This document shows, in pieces, positions 54,050-63,917 of a stretch of 64,000 bases of DNA. The stretch is taken from NCBI RefSeq assembly GCF_003752135.1, contig NZ_RJVK01000002.1, forward strand, positions 426,915 through 490,914, read 5' to 3'. Numbering within the stretch: the stretch's first letter is position 1; every line of letters starts with the position of its first letter. The notes under the pieces are model-generated. The model was given only the letters and a program-made list of their open reading frames with translations, was not told the DNA's origin and did not search any database. The DNA comes from Caminibacter pacificus (GTDB taxonomy: Bacteria > Campylobacterota > Campylobacteria > Campylobacterales > Nautiliaceae). The position numbers were made by a program, and so were the translations under genes.

Positions 54050-54769
54050 TCAAAGCCTTATTACGAAAAAATATTGAATAAGGCCTATAATTCCTCCAAG
54101 AACCGCACCTGCGAAGTTTATAAAACCGAAATGTTTCTTCATGAGTACAAAAAGCATATCTTCAAGTCTCTTTTCATCAAAAGAAGCGACTTTTTCTTCT
54201 ACGATTTTATCTATTTGAGCTTTTAATAAAATTTCCGGAAGCTCGTTTTCCAAAAATTTTTCAATTTCAATAAGCAGTTTCTCTTTTACTCTCTCTTTAC
54301 TTGCAAATTTATTAAGTTTTATCCCTAAATTAAGCTCGCTAAAGAGTCTTTCTATTTGCTCTTTGCTTATAAAAGACGCAAACATCGGAAATTTAGTTTG
54401 AATAAGGTTATCGACAAATTCGGATAAATTTTTCGCAAACTCCTCTTTCGGAATCAAATCGGTAATATCTTTTGATAAAAATTCATCCAACTTTTTATCC
54501 AAAAATCTCTCGATTTCACCTTTTACCTCATCGGAAGTTACAATCTTTTTAATTTCCTCTTTGCTTAAAATATAATCCTTTACTATTTCTCCTACTTTTT
54601 TAGCTAACGTTCTTTTTTCTCTTGGAATCACACCTTGAGGAAAAATCGTTATTTTCCCGAGTTTAACCGGCTTATAAGGCTTAAAAAGAAGCTTTATGGC
54701 AACATAATTCGTAATATATCCTATCGCAGCTCCAATCCCTACGCTTAAAGACAAAACCTCTATATTCAT
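54050..54769 (-). CDS. DUF445 family membrane protein
   Basis: 239 residues: an N-terminal helix with GAAIGYITNYVAIKLLFKP, the DUF445 hallmark, a long amphipathic charged middle, and a C-terminal helix. Similar proteins are suspected in envelope or peptidoglycan-associated roles; unknown here. It overlaps the ArsC-like gene by 4 bases. Confidence 0.88.
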   Translation of the reverse strand: MNIEVLSLSVGIGAAIGYITNYVAIKLLFKPYKPVKLGKITIFPQGVIPREKRTLAKKVGEIVKDYILSKEEIKKIVTSDEVKGEIERFLDKKLDEFLSKDITDLIPKEEFAKNLSEFVDNLIQTKFPMFASFISKEQIERLFSELNLGIKLNKFASKERVKEKLLIEIEKFLENELPEILLKAQIDKIVEEKVASFDEKRLEDMLFVLMKKHFGFINFAGAVLGGIIGLIQYFFVIRL

Positions 54770-55107
54770 CCGAATATTTCCTTATATTTCTCCTCATCAA
54801 ATCCTACTATCACATTTCCGTCATCAAGCTCTATTACAGGTCTTTTGATAAGCAGATTTTCACGACAAAGCCACTCTTTTTTACCTTCGTCATCAAGGTT
54901 TAATTCTTTTAATTTTAATTGTCTGTATTTAGTACCTCTATTGTTAAATAGCGTATCTATATCCACCTTTTTAAGCCACTCTTCTATCTTATCACATCCT
55001 ACGGGCTCTTTTTTAAAATCATGAAATTCAAATTCTATTGAGTTATCTTTAAAAAATTTAAGAGCTTTCTTTACGCTACCGCAAGTTTTAATTCCGTAAA
55101 CTTTCAT
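54766..55107 (-). CDS. ArsC/Spx-like thioredoxin-fold protein (YffB type)
   Basis: 113 residues. Cys9 in GIKTCGSVKKA stands at the ArsC active-site position and KRPV follows the family's cis-Pro element. A second Cys lies in WLCREN. This group (YffB/ArsC-like) is not normally an arsenate reductase; a thiol-disulfide or glutathione-linked role is likely. Middle gene of a three-gene operon. Confidence 0.85.
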   Translation of the reverse strand: MKVYGIKTCGSVKKALKFFKDNSIEFEFHDFKKEPVGCDKIEEWLKKVDIDTLFNNRGTKYRQLKLKELNLDDEGKKEWLCRENLLIKRPVIELDDGNVIVGFDEEKYKEIFG

Positions 55108-55478
55108 TCATCCTCCTTTATAGGTTTAAAATTCAAAACTTCCGTCAAATAAAAAAATCCGCCTCTAAGCGCTTTTGCGTCAAGCCCGGCGGCTTTTGCC
55201 AACCTCTCGGCTTCTTCCAAATCGCTAATTATTCCTCTTAAATCCATAATACCATATTTTTTGTTTTTATCTAACATCATAAGCTTACTTGCGAAATATT
55301 CGTCAAAAGGAATGTTTATGGAATTTGGCAGTCTCCCGTAATATTCGACATCTTCCGGGTCTCTTATGTCAATAATCGTCATCTCTTTTACTTCGTCATA
55401 ATCCGGAAAAGGATCCTTTTTCGGTTTTACCATTTCACTCTCTTGAGTCTTTTGGTTTTTCTTAAAAAAATCAAACAT
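55104..55478 (-). CDS. Rhodanese-like protein lacking the catalytic cysteine
   Basis: 124 residues with rhodanese features: IDIRDPEDVEYYGRLPNSINIPF and, at the end, GLDAKALRGGF. The loop where the active-site Cys is expected reads YGIMDLRGIISD, and the whole protein contains no Cys. It is therefore probably a non-catalytic binding or sensing domain. It overlaps the ArsC-like gene by 4 bases. Confidence 0.82.
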   Translation of the reverse strand: MFDFFKKNQKTQESEMVKPKKDPFPDYDEVKEMTIIDIRDPEDVEYYGRLPNSINIPFDEYFASKLMMLDKNKKYGIMDLRGIISDLEEAERLAKAAGLDAKALRGGFFYLTEVLNFKPIKEDE

Positions 55479-55564
55479 TTCAATCCTTTAAGGACAATTT
55501 TTATCCTTTTTTATTTGGTTATAATTTTATCATAAATGCCGATATAAAAACAAAAAGGCTTATA

Positions 55565-57460
55565 ATGTCAAAAATATTCGAAAAAAACATAACCGCATTA
55601 TTTGAAAAAGACAAAGATTTAGCCGAGCTGATTTTTGCAAATCCTCCTAAAAACTTCGAAGTCGTTCAACAAGGTGATGACAATATCAACCTAAATATCA
55701 TAGACCTAAAAAACAAATACCCGATATACGAAACCGACCCGCTTAAAGAGATAGAACAAAAACAAAAAGAGTTCAAAAAGTTCGAAAGATATCCGGTACT
55801 TTTTCTATACGGACTTGGAAACGGAATATTTACGAAACTTCTTTTTGCAAATCCGAGTTTAAGAAAAGTATTTGTTTTCGAACCTAACCTCGAAATTTTA
55901 TATATAGCATTTCATATCGTCGATTTTTCAAATGAAATCTTAAACGACAAAATAAAATTCATACTCCCGCAAACACTAACTTACGCAAAAGCATTAGATA
56001 TCTTCACCGATAAAGACGTACAACTTTTCGCAAAAACATACGAATTGCAAATTCACTCACCTTATTATGAAAAATTCTTCGCAGAGGATATTGTTAAATT
56101 AAACAAACTTTTAATAAGAGCCATAAAACAAACCGTAATAAACTTCGGAAACGATACGATTGATACGTTAATCGGTATAGAACATCATATTAAAAACCTG
56201 CCCGAAATGATAAAAAACCCGGCTTTCAAACAAATCGAAAAGAAAAAAAACGCGGAAGTCGCCGTAATAGTCGCAACCGGCCCTTCACTTGCAAAACAAC
56301 TCCCTATTCTTAAAAAAATCCAAGATTACGTAACGATTATAAGCGTGGACGCTTCACTGCCTATTTTGGCAAGAGAAGGTATAAAACCGGATTTCGTAAC
56401 TTCACTTGAGAGAGTGGAACTCACCGGAAAGTTTTTCGAAAACACTCCGGCGCAATTCCAAAAAGATATCATTATGCTCCACGCTTCTTTACAACACGAA
56501 AGAGTACTTAAAAACTCTCACGGCAAAAAAGTACTTGTTATGAGACCTTTTAGATACACTCACTACTACGGACTTCATAACTACGGATATTTGGGTGTGG
56601 GAATGAGCGCGGCAAATATGGCATACGAACTTGCCGTTAAAATGGATTATAAAAAAATAGCTCTTATTGGGCAGGATTTAGCTTATGCGGAGGATGGAAA
56701 CTCTCACGCAAAAGGGCATGTTTTAGGAGAAAACGAAGTAAAATTTAAAGATAGCGACGAATACGTAACCGCATACGGAGGAGACGGACTTATAAGAACG
56801 ACAAGAGTTTGGAATATGTTTAGGAATTTTTATGAAAAAGATATCGAACTTGCCAAAAAAAAAGATATCACCACCTATAACTGCACCGAAGGCGGCGCGA
56901 GAATAGAAGGGGCGGTGGAAATGCCTTTTAGAGATTTTATAAAACAATACGTAAAAGAAAAAAAGAAAAAACCGATTCGTTTAAGAAAACCTCCTAAAAA
57001 ATCGATAGAAAAAAACCTGAAAAAAGCCTATGACAAAACTATAAAAATGATAGATTACGGAGAAAAAGTAAAATCAAAAATCGAAAAAACGTTTTTACAA
57101 ATAGCAAAAGAGTGCGATAAACTTGAAAAAATGACTCCGAGCGAACGTATAGAAAAATCTGATTTTGACAAATTAATAAAACTCACAAAAAAAATAGACA
57201 AAATAAAAGATATTTTGGAAACCAAAAAATTTTCTCTTCTTTTTGGTGAAACAATACAGAGTTATCTTGTAAATAAAGAATTGGACCTCGCAAAAATAAT
57301 GGTAAGACCTTCAAATACCGACAAAGAAAAAAAAGAAAAAATAATCGACTGGCTTTTTGAGCACAAAGAGTGGCTGTTTATGCTCGCAGGAAGCATAAAC
57401 GCCCAGCTAATAGTCGTAAAAAGAGCCCTGCCCGCACTTGAAAAGGAGATTAAAAAATAA
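55565..57460 (+). CDS. Motility accessory factor (Maf, DUF115) flagellin glycosyltransferase
   Basis: 631 residues. The central DUF115/MAF domain carries the sugar-nucleotide-like loop VIVATGPSLAKQLP, ISVDASLPILAREGIKPDFVTSLER, and GQDLAYAEDGNSHA. Maf proteins transfer pseudaminic or legionaminic acid to Ser/Thr of flagellin in Campylobacter, Helicobacter and Aeromonas. The N- and C-terminal parts are helical and Lys-rich. Two flagellin genes lie about 2.4 kb downstream, which supports the role. Confidence 0.85.
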   Translation: MSKIFEKNITALFEKDKDLAELIFANPPKNFEVVQQGDDNINLNIIDLKNKYPIYETDPLKEIEQKQKEFKKFERYPVLFLYGLGNGIFTKLLFANPSLRKVFVFEPNLEILYIAFHIVDFSNEILNDKIKFILPQTLTYAKALDIFTDKDVQLFAKTYELQIHSPYYEKFFAEDIVKLNKLLIRAIKQTVINFGNDTIDTLIGIEHHIKNLPEMIKNPAFKQIEKKKNAEVAVIVATGPSLAKQLPILKKIQDYVTIISVDASLPILAREGIKPDFVTSLERVELTGKFFENTPAQFQKDIIMLHASLQHERVLKNSHGKKVLVMRPFRYTHYYGLHNYGYLGVGMSAANMAYELAVKMDYKKIALIGQDLAYAEDGNSHAKGHVLGENEVKFKDSDEYVTAYGGDGLIRTTRVWNMFRNFYEKDIELAKKKDITTYNCTEGGARIEGAVEMPFRDFIKQYVKEKKKKPIRLRKPPKKSIEKNLKKAYDKTIKMIDYGEKVKSKIEKTFLQIAKECDKLEKMTPSERIEKSDFDKLIKLTKKIDKIKDILETKKFSLLFGETIQSYLVNKELDLAKIMVRPSNTDKEKKEKIIDWLFEHKEWLFMLAGSINAQLIVVKRALPALEKEIKK

Positions 57461-57495
57461 TTTTTGAGTTATAATTATAAAAAACGGGGCTTAAA

Positions 57496-59049
57496 ATGTA
57501 TGATGTTATTATTATCGGAGGAGGCGCTACAGGCAGCGGCATAGCCCTTGACGCCTCTCTTAGAGGATTAAAAGTACTTTTGGTTGAAGCACATGACTTT
57601 GCCGAAGGCACAAGCTCAAGAAGCACAAAACTCGCCCACGGAGGAGTGAGATATTTAGAAGCCGCTGTAAAACACCTCGACAAATCCCAATACGCTCTTG
57701 TAAAAGAAGGCTTGCTCGAGAGATTCAAGATACTAAAAAACGCACCTCATCTAAGCGGAAAACTATCCCTAATCACACCTTTATATCAATATTTCGAAAT
57801 TCCTTATATTTATTCGGGGCTCATACTCTACGACCTGCTCTCAGGCAGATATTCTATAGGCAAAAGCAAATTTTTACCACCACAAAAAACTATAAAAGAA
57901 GCCCCAAGCGTAAAAAAAGCGAATCTAAAAGGCTCGGTAAAATATTATGACGGCAGATTTAATGACGCAAGAATGGTAATAGCTCTTTTAAAAAGCGCTC
58001 AAAAACTCGGAGCCAAATTGAAAAATCATACGGAATTTAAAGAATTTATATTTGAAAACGGAAAAATCACCGGAATAAAAGCATATGATAAAATCAAAAA
58101 AGAAACCCTTACTTTTAAAGCAAAATGCGTAATAAACGCCACAGGTCCTTTTAGCGATTTCATAAGAAAAAAAGCCGACCCAGATATTGAGGAAATTATG
58201 AGACCAAGCCGCGGAATACATATCGTAATAGAGAAAAAATATTTGCCTACAAATAACGGACTTTTAATCCCAAAAACAGATGACGGAAGAGTCGTTTTCA
58301 TACTTCCTTACAAAGACAAATGTCTCGTAGGTACCACGGACGTAGAAGCAAAAACGGAAATTCATCCGAAAGTCACCGACGAAGAGATAGAATATCTCCT
58401 AAGACAGGTAAATAGATATTTTGATACCGACCTAAAAAAAGAGAATATTTTAAGCTCGTTTGCCGGAATAAGACCTCTTGTAAACAAAAACCCAAACGCC
58501 CCTACGGCAAAACTGACAAGAGAGCATATTATCGAAAAACTTCCTTGCAATCTTGTAACGATTACCGGCGGAAAATGGACTACATACAGAAGAATGGCCG
58601 AAGAAACGGTCGATTTTATTGTGAAAAATTTCGATTTTCAAAAACCTCTAAAAAAATGCCTGACAAACAACTACCGTGTATTCGGAAGTGAAAATTATGA
58701 AAAAACAAAAAAATTAATAGATTTTTCCAATCCGCTTGAAAAACATCTTTTCAGCCTCTACGGAGACCAATGTATAGAAATTATAAATTCGATTCAAAAA
58801 CCGGATTTTATCAGCGAAAAATATTTTATCACCAAAAAAGAACTACTCTACACCCTAAAAAACGAATGGGTAAAAAAACCTCTCGATTTTATAGTAAGAA
58901 GAACCCAAATAGCACTTATCGACAGAAAAGAAGCAAAAAATATGCTTCAAAAAACAACAGAAATTATGGGGGAATTTTTAGGCTGGGACGAAAACGAAAT
59001 TTATGAAGAGTATACGGAAGCTTTGGAAATTTTAAACGGAGACATTTAA
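57496..59049 (+). CDS. glpD: Aerobic-type glycerol-3-phosphate dehydrogenase
   Basis: 517 residues of the GlpD family: FAD site GGGATGSG (8-15), SSRSTKLAHGGVRYLE, and TGGKWTTYRRMAEE. Oxidises sn-glycerol 3-phosphate to dihydroxyacetone phosphate, passing electrons to the quinone pool. The last base of its stop codon is the first of the next ATG (TAATG), so it is coupled to the phosphodiesterase gene. Confidence 0.93.
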   Translation: MYDVIIIGGGATGSGIALDASLRGLKVLLVEAHDFAEGTSSRSTKLAHGGVRYLEAAVKHLDKSQYALVKEGLLERFKILKNAPHLSGKLSLITPLYQYFEIPYIYSGLILYDLLSGRYSIGKSKFLPPQKTIKEAPSVKKANLKGSVKYYDGRFNDARMVIALLKSAQKLGAKLKNHTEFKEFIFENGKITGIKAYDKIKKETLTFKAKCVINATGPFSDFIRKKADPDIEEIMRPSRGIHIVIEKKYLPTNNGLLIPKTDDGRVVFILPYKDKCLVGTTDVEAKTEIHPKVTDEEIEYLLRQVNRYFDTDLKKENILSSFAGIRPLVNKNPNAPTAKLTREHIIEKLPCNLVTITGGKWTTYRRMAEETVDFIVKNFDFQKPLKKCLTNNYRVFGSENYEKTKKLIDFSNPLEKHLFSLYGDQCIEIINSIQKPDFISEKYFITKKELLYTLKNEWVKKPLDFIVRRTQIALIDRKEAKNMLQKTTEIMGEFLGWDENEIYEEYTEALEILNGDI

Positions 59050-59843
59050 TGAACTTTTTTGATAAATTCCCCAAAAAACATATCATCATAGCCCACAGAG
59101 GATATCGCTCCAAAATGCCTGAAAACACCATCTTTGCATTCAAAAAAGCTTTAAATCACGCCGATATGTTCGAATGTGACGTTCAATTCACAAAAGATAA
59201 AATTCCGATTATCATGCATGATGTTTCGCTTATTAGAACTACAAACGCACAAGAAGTTTTTCCGAACAAAAAATCGTATAACGTAGAAAATTTCACATTT
59301 GAAGAAATAAAAAAACTTGACAATATCTCTTGGTTTATTAAACAAAATCCTTATCATCTATCTCAAAAAGAACTTGAAGAGATAAAAAAACTCCACAAAA
59401 ACTCTATTCCGACTCTAAAAGAAACTCTTGAATTTATAAAAAAATATAATTTCCCGGCAAATCTCGAAATAAAACACTCGTTTTTTTCAAAAATCAAAAC
59501 CTCTAAAATAATTTGCAAAATGATTTCTGATTTGAAAATCGAAAATCTAATTATTGTTTCATCTTTTAATCACGAATACCTGAAAATTATTAAAAAATTA
59601 TGTCCTAAACTCCAAACCGCAGCACTTTTTGAGAAAAAACGTAAAAATTTAACGGGATATCTTAAAAGCTTGAAAGTCAGTGCATATCATACGTGGGATA
59701 AAATCGTAGATATCGAAACCTCCAAACACCTCCTAAAACATAACATCTACACAAATGTCTATACGGTAAACGATAAAAAAAGAAAAGAATTTCTGTTTTC
59801 ACATCAAATAAAAGGAATTTTTACAGATTTTGCAGATATTTAA
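59049..59843 (+). CDS. Glycerophosphodiester phosphodiesterase
   Basis: 264 residues of the GDPD TIM-barrel family: HRG at 16-18 with PENT, FECDVQ and IMHDVSL, which carry the catalytic His pair and metal-binding Glu/Asp. No signal peptide, so cytoplasmic (UgpQ type). It releases glycerol 3-phosphate that GlpD can oxidise. The stop codon overlaps the first hairpin of the flagellin terminator region. Confidence 0.9.
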   Translation: MNFFDKFPKKHIIIAHRGYRSKMPENTIFAFKKALNHADMFECDVQFTKDKIPIIMHDVSLIRTTNAQEVFPNKKSYNVENFTFEEIKKLDNISWFIKQNPYHLSQKELEEIKKLHKNSIPTLKETLEFIKKYNFPANLEIKHSFFSKIKTSKIICKMISDLKIENLIIVSSFNHEYLKIIKKLCPKLQTAALFEKKRKNLTGYLKSLKVSAYHTWDKIVDIETSKHLLKHNIYTNVYTVNDKKRKEFLFSHQIKGIFTDFADI

Positions 59844-59857
59844 GCCCAAAAGGGCTT
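59842..59857. terminator. Hairpin between the GDPD gene and the second flagellin
   Basis: AAGCCC-AAAA-GGGCTT, located in the 30-base gap between convergent genes. The core stem equals that of the terminator after the first flagellin gene. The T tract is weak on either side, so efficiency is uncertain. Confidence 0.55.
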
Positions 59858-59873
59858 GAAGAGATTGACTAAA

Positions 59874-61358
59874 TTATTGTAACAATTTCATTACGTTTTG
59901 TTGAACGGCATTTGCTTGACTAAGCGCATAGTTTCCTGATTGAGCTAAAATATTGTATTTTTGGAAGTTTGCAGTTTCAGCCGCAAAGTCTACGTCTCTG
60001 ATTTGTGATTCTGCAGCTTTTACGTTTACTTGTGTTACTGAGATGTTGTTGATTGTGCTTACCAATTGATTTTGTACGGAACCGATATCCGCTCTAATTT
60101 TATCAAGAAGTTTCGCCGCACTATCCGCAATATCCATAACAGCCATCGCACCTTTTAATGTTGTAACCCCAGCACCGATTTCTTGACCGAAATCTGCCAC
60201 GTTTGAGTTAGCAAAAGCTCCGATTGCACTTGCAATATCAGCTGAAAAGTTACCTTTAATACTTCTTAAGTTTACGGTAGCTTGTGCTTCAGCTGAATTG
60301 TTAAACCCGGCTTTTGTGTAATTAGTACCTGAAATAATAATATCCCTTGCATCAAGTCTTGTAAGTGTAAGTCTTCCGTAATTTTCTACATGAGATGTAA
60401 GTCCGATATTTCCAGCACCACTTGCGATATTGACATTAATACCTCTACCGTCCAAACTTCTTAAATTCAGATTTCCTCTTTCGTCAATATAAGCTTCAAC
60501 ACCTGTTTGGTCTTTAACGGCATTAATAGCCGCTACAAGTTTACCGTCAGCATCGTTTGCTTGCACTCCAAGTACGTCACCGATTTTTACTCCGTTGATT
60601 TCAAGTCCTTTTACGTCTCCTCCGGTAATTGCACTTGAACCTGTCGTTAACACTTGCCATGAAGCTTTAACTCCCGTTTTATCAGAATTTTTATTTATTG
60701 TCTCAGCCAAAACACCTATACCTGTACCCGCACTTGTTGAAATTTTTACGCTCTCAAGTTGTACGTCATGTACCCCATCAGGCGCAATAAATTTCAATGC
60801 AACATCAGCTGAAGCGGTAATTTTAATACCCGTTTCAAATCTCGTACCACCGATTTTATCGGAACTTGTAGGCCCTATACTCGCTTTTACCGTTTGATTT
60901 GAGTACGCTCCGATTTGAAATTCTTTATTAGTAAAACTACCGCTAAGAAGACTCATACCGTTATAAGTAGTAGTACCTGCGATATTATCGAGCTCTTCCA
61001 TAAGTCTTACAATATCTTCTTGAAGAGCTTTTCTTGTATCACTTGTTTGTCCGTCTTGCGCTGCTTGTGTAGCTTTTACTTTGATTGTGTTTAAGATTTT
61101 TACTTGTTCGTCCATCGCTTTATCGGCAATTTGAAAAAGTCCGATAGCATCGTTTGCGTTTCTAATTGCTTGTCCCAAACTCTCCGCCTGGTCTCTTAAA
61201 GAGTCCGCGATTTGTAATCCCGAAGCGTCGTCCGCCGCTTTGTTGATTCTAAGACCGGTACTTAATTTTTCAAGTGAACTATTAAGCTTTCTATTGTTAG
61301 CAACAGCCGCTGCATGAGCATTAAGTGCCGCTACGTTTGTATTGATTCTGAAACCCAT
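59874..61358 (-). CDS. flaB: Flagellin, downstream copy (FlaB-like)
   Basis: 494 residues. D0/D1 ends are highly conserved: [15 protein letters not shown] at the start and NVMKLLQ at the end. The D2/D3 centre is a moderately sized variable region. About nine tenths identical to the upstream flagellin, with differences mainly at residues 17-25 and in the central region. AAAAGGAGAAG lies before the ATG. The upstream sequence carries a sigma54-type promoter, so it corresponds to Campylobacter flaB. Confidence 0.95.
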   Translation of the reverse strand: MGFRINTNVAALNAHAAAVANNRKLNSSLEKLSTGLRINKAADDASGLQIADSLRDQAESLGQAIRNANDAIGLFQIADKAMDEQVKILNTIKVKATQAAQDGQTSDTRKALQEDIVRLMEELDNIAGTTTYNGMSLLSGSFTNKEFQIGAYSNQTVKASIGPTSSDKIGGTRFETGIKITASADVALKFIAPDGVHDVQLESVKISTSAGTGIGVLAETINKNSDKTGVKASWQVLTTGSSAITGGDVKGLEINGVKIGDVLGVQANDADGKLVAAINAVKDQTGVEAYIDERGNLNLRSLDGRGINVNIASGAGNIGLTSHVENYGRLTLTRLDARDIIISGTNYTKAGFNNSAEAQATVNLRSIKGNFSADIASAIGAFANSNVADFGQEIGAGVTTLKGAMAVMDIADSAAKLLDKIRADIGSVQNQLVSTINNISVTQVNVKAAESQIRDVDFAAETANFQKYNILAQSGNYALSQANAVQQNVMKLLQ

Positions 61359-61387
61359 TTGCTTCTCCTTTTAAGATTTTCAAAAAG

Positions 61388-61406
61388 AAGCAAATAGTGT
61401 TCCAAA
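61388..61406 (-). promoter_or_regulatory. Sigma54-type promoter of the downstream flagellin
   Basis: Read on the minus strand, TTTGGAACACTATTTGCTT has GG (61403-61402) and GC (61391-61390) with exactly 10 bases between, as needed for RpoN promoters (consensus TGGCAC-N5-TTGC). The start codon is about 30 bases on, giving a leader near 20 bases. Confidence 0.8.
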
Positions 61407-61473
61407 CTAATTTTGCTACATCAAAAAAATTTTATAAAGAAAATAAAAAGGAGGGCAAAAGGAGAGAAAATAT

Positions 61474-61496
61474 TAGAAAAAAAGCCCAAAAGGGCT
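61474..61496 (-). terminator. Intrinsic terminator of the upstream flagellin
   Basis: AGCCC-TTTT-GGGCT on the minus strand followed by a run of T (61476-61482). It lies about 27 bases after the flaA-like stop and should separate the two flagellin transcripts. Confidence 0.85.
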
Positions 61497-61522
61497 AAAG
61501 AGACCTTGGGTTATTAATTCGA

Positions 61523-63007
61523 TTATTGAAGTAGTCTCATAACGTTTTGTTGTACTGCATTAGCTTGGCTAAGCGCATAACTTCCTGATTGTGCAAGCAA
61601 GTTGTATTTTTGGAAGTTTGCAGTTTCAGCCGCAAAGTCTACGTCTCTGATTTGTGATTCTGCAGCTTTTACGTTTACTTGTGTTACTGAAATGTTGTTG
61701 ATTGTGCTTACCAATTGATTTTGTACGGAACCGATATCCGCTCTAATTTTATCAAGAAGTTTCGCCGCACTATCCGCAATATCCATAACAGCCATCGCAC
61801 CTTTTAATGTTGTAACCCCAGCACCGATTTCTTGACCGTAATTTGCAACGTTTGAGTTAGCAAAAGCTCCGATTGCACTTGCAATATCAGCTGAAAAGTT
61901 ACCTTTAATACTTCTTAAGTTTACAGTGGCTTGAGCCTCTGCAGAGTTATTAAATCCTGCATTTGTATAGTTTGTACCTGAAATAATAATATCTCTTGCA
62001 TCAAGTCTTGTAAGTGTAAGTCTTCCGTAATTTTCTACATGAGATGCAAGTCCGATATTTCCAGCACCACTTGCGATATCAATACTAATACCTCTACCAT
62101 CCAAACTTCTTAAGTTTAGGTTACCTCTCTCATCTACGAAAGCTTCAACACCTGTTTGGTCTTTAACGGCATTAATAGCCGCTACAAGTTTACCGTCAGC
62201 ATCGTTTGCTTGTACTCCAAGTACGTCACCGATTTTTACTCCGTTAATTTCAAGACCTTTTACGTCTCCTCCGGCAATTGCAGCAGAACCTGTTTCAAGT
62301 ACTTGCCACGAAGCTTTAACTCCCGTTTTATCAGAGTTTTTGTTAATAACTTCAGCAAGAACTCCGATACCTGTTCCCGCACCTGTTGAAATTTTTACGC
62401 TTTCAAGCTGTACGTCATGAATTCCGTCAACGTTTTTAAATTTAAGTGCGACATCAGCTGAAGCAGTAATAGTAATACCTGTTTCAAATCTTGTGTTACC
62501 GATTTTATCTGATGAAGTCGCACCGATACTCGCTTTTACAGTTTGATTTGAGTACGCTCCGATTTGGAACTCTTGATTTGTAAAACTACCACTAAGTAAA
62601 CTTTTTCCGTTGTAAGTAGTAGTACCTGCAATATTATCAAGCTCTTCCATAAGTCTTGTAATATCTTCTTGAAGAGCTTTTCTTGTATCGCTTGTTTGTC
62701 CGTCTTGCGCTGCTTGTGTAGCTTTTACTTTGATTGTGTTTAAGATTTTTACTTGCTCATCCATCGCTTTATCGGCAATTTGCATAACTCCGATAGCATC
62801 GTTTGCGTTTCTGATAGCTTGTCCTAAACTCTCCGCCTGGTCTCTTAAAGAGTCCGCAATTTGTAATCCTGATGCGTCGTCCGCCGCTTTGTTAATTCTT
62901 AAACCTGTACTCAATTTTTCAAGTGAGTTGTTTAAGTTTCTGTTTGTAATTTGCATTGCAGCATGTGCATTAAGTGCCGCTACGTTTGTGTTAATTCTGA
63001 ATCCCAT
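61523..63007 (-). CDS. flaA: Flagellin, upstream copy (FlaA-like)
   Basis: 494 residues, the same length as the downstream copy, with D0/D1 motifs [15 protein letters not shown] and NVMRLLQ. The 3' third is nearly identical at base level to the neighbour, as if kept uniform by gene conversion. AAAGGAG stands 7 bases before the ATG. Preceded by a sigma28-like promoter. Likely glycosylated by the Maf protein encoded about 4 kb away. Confidence 0.95.
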   Translation of the reverse strand: MGFRINTNVAALNAHAAMQITNRNLNNSLEKLSTGLRINKAADDASGLQIADSLRDQAESLGQAIRNANDAIGVMQIADKAMDEQVKILNTIKVKATQAAQDGQTSDTRKALQEDITRLMEELDNIAGTTTYNGKSLLSGSFTNQEFQIGAYSNQTVKASIGATSSDKIGNTRFETGITITASADVALKFKNVDGIHDVQLESVKISTGAGTGIGVLAEVINKNSDKTGVKASWQVLETGSAAIAGGDVKGLEINGVKIGDVLGVQANDADGKLVAAINAVKDQTGVEAFVDERGNLNLRSLDGRGISIDIASGAGNIGLASHVENYGRLTLTRLDARDIIISGTNYTNAGFNNSAEAQATVNLRSIKGNFSADIASAIGAFANSNVANYGQEIGAGVTTLKGAMAVMDIADSAAKLLDKIRADIGSVQNQLVSTINNISVTQVNVKAAESQIRDVDFAAETANFQKYNLLAQSGSYALSQANAVQQNVMRLLQ

Positions 63008-63029
63008 AACTAACTCCTTTTAGTTTTTT

Positions 63030-63045
63030 GTAGCATCCTTGCTAC
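63030..63045 (-). promoter_or_regulatory. Hairpin in the flaA leader
   Basis: GTAGCA-AGGA-TGCTAC stem-loop in the 5' untranslated part between the promoter and the ribosome site. May protect the mRNA or tune translation, as known for some flagellin messages; not shown. Confidence 0.5.
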
Positions 63046-63055
63046 TTCAATACAT

Positions 63056-63080
63056 AAATCGGCAAAAAATAAAAATTTTA
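63056..63080 (-). promoter_or_regulatory. Sigma28-type promoter of the upstream flagellin
   Basis: On the minus strand TAAA (63080-63077) and GCCGATTT (63063-63056) match the FliA elements (TAAA and GCCGATAA). The gap is 13 bases, two shorter than the common 15, so the -35 may be read slightly upstream (TTTA). It is about 49 bases from the start codon. Confidence 0.7.
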
Positions 63081-63173
63081 AACATTATTTGTAAAATTTA
63101 CGTAATTTTTTTAAAATATAATTAATATTAATTTAATAAAGTACGATTTTATTTTCAAACCAAGGAGGGGAAA

Positions 63174-63599
63174 ATGAAAATAAAACCTATAAACGAAGAA
63201 GTAAGATTTGAAGATGTAAATCCAACAGAAAGACCGGTAGTGTCAAAAACCGATATTAGAGGAATAATTACCTACACCAACTCGATGTTTAGAGCGTTAT
63301 CAGGTTACGAAAAAGGAGAAATGATAGGCAGACCTCATAATATAGTAAGACATCCTGATATGCCTAAAAAAGTTTTTGAAGAGATGTGGGATACGATTTT
63401 AAACGGCAAAAAATGGTCAGGCATTATTAAGAATCTAAGAAAAGACGGAAGATATTATTGGGTAGAAGCATTTATAGAACCAATTTTTGACGAGAACGGA
63501 AAAATCATAGGATTTGTATCTGCAAGAAGAAAAGTAAGCGACGAACTAAAAAAAGAATATGAAAAAATTTATCAAAAAATGAGAGAAGAAAATAAATAA
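63174..63599 (+). CDS. Single PAS-domain protein (CetB/Aer-like)
   Basis: 141 residues, almost wholly one PAS domain. GIITYTNSMFRALSGYEKGEMIGRPHN-type motifs and RHPDMPKKVFEEMW are typical of Aer-type FAD-binding PAS domains used in energy taxis; CetB in Campylobacter has the same layout and signals through a separate transducer. A short Lys/Glu helix ends it. A strong AAGGAGGGG precedes the ATG. Divergent from flaA, which fits a motility role. Confidence 0.85.
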   Translation: MKIKPINEEVRFEDVNPTERPVVSKTDIRGIITYTNSMFRALSGYEKGEMIGRPHNIVRHPDMPKKVFEEMWDTILNGKKWSGIIKNLRKDGRYYWVEAFIEPIFDENGKIIGFVSARRKVSDELKKEYEKIYQKMREENK

Positions 63600-63917
63600 C
63601 TCTTCTCATTGCTATTTCCTAACATTTTTTCATATTGTAAAATATGCTGCTAATTAAAAATTTGAAAAAAATATAAAAGCAGTAAAAATACAAAATAATA
63701 AAGAAGAAATATATAAATAAAGTAAACCTAATAAGCATTATAAATGATACCGAACAATTAAAAGTGTGTGCATTAATAGAATATAATAAAAGTTATGAAA
63801 TAATAAGATAAAAAATAAAACACCAAATAAAAACATAAAGTTAAGGTGAATAATGGTTTGAAAGAGAGATAACACTAAGTGCCAGACTCGTTGGAGTTGT
63901 AAGTTATTTAACACTGT
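63600..63917. other. AT-rich region between the PAS gene and the 5S rRNA
   Basis: About 320 bases, very A-rich on the plus strand, with no supportable gene. A short open segment around 63720-63812 (ending YNKSYEIIR) could be the relic of a coding sequence. A small ACACT/AGTGT hairpin at 63911-63924 may end the rRNA transcript. Confidence 0.5.

Noticed and set aside
63720..63812. Short plus-strand open segment ending in YNKSYEIIR
   Set aside because: Amino-acid-like but with no start codon or ribosome site, and too short to claim a pseudogene.
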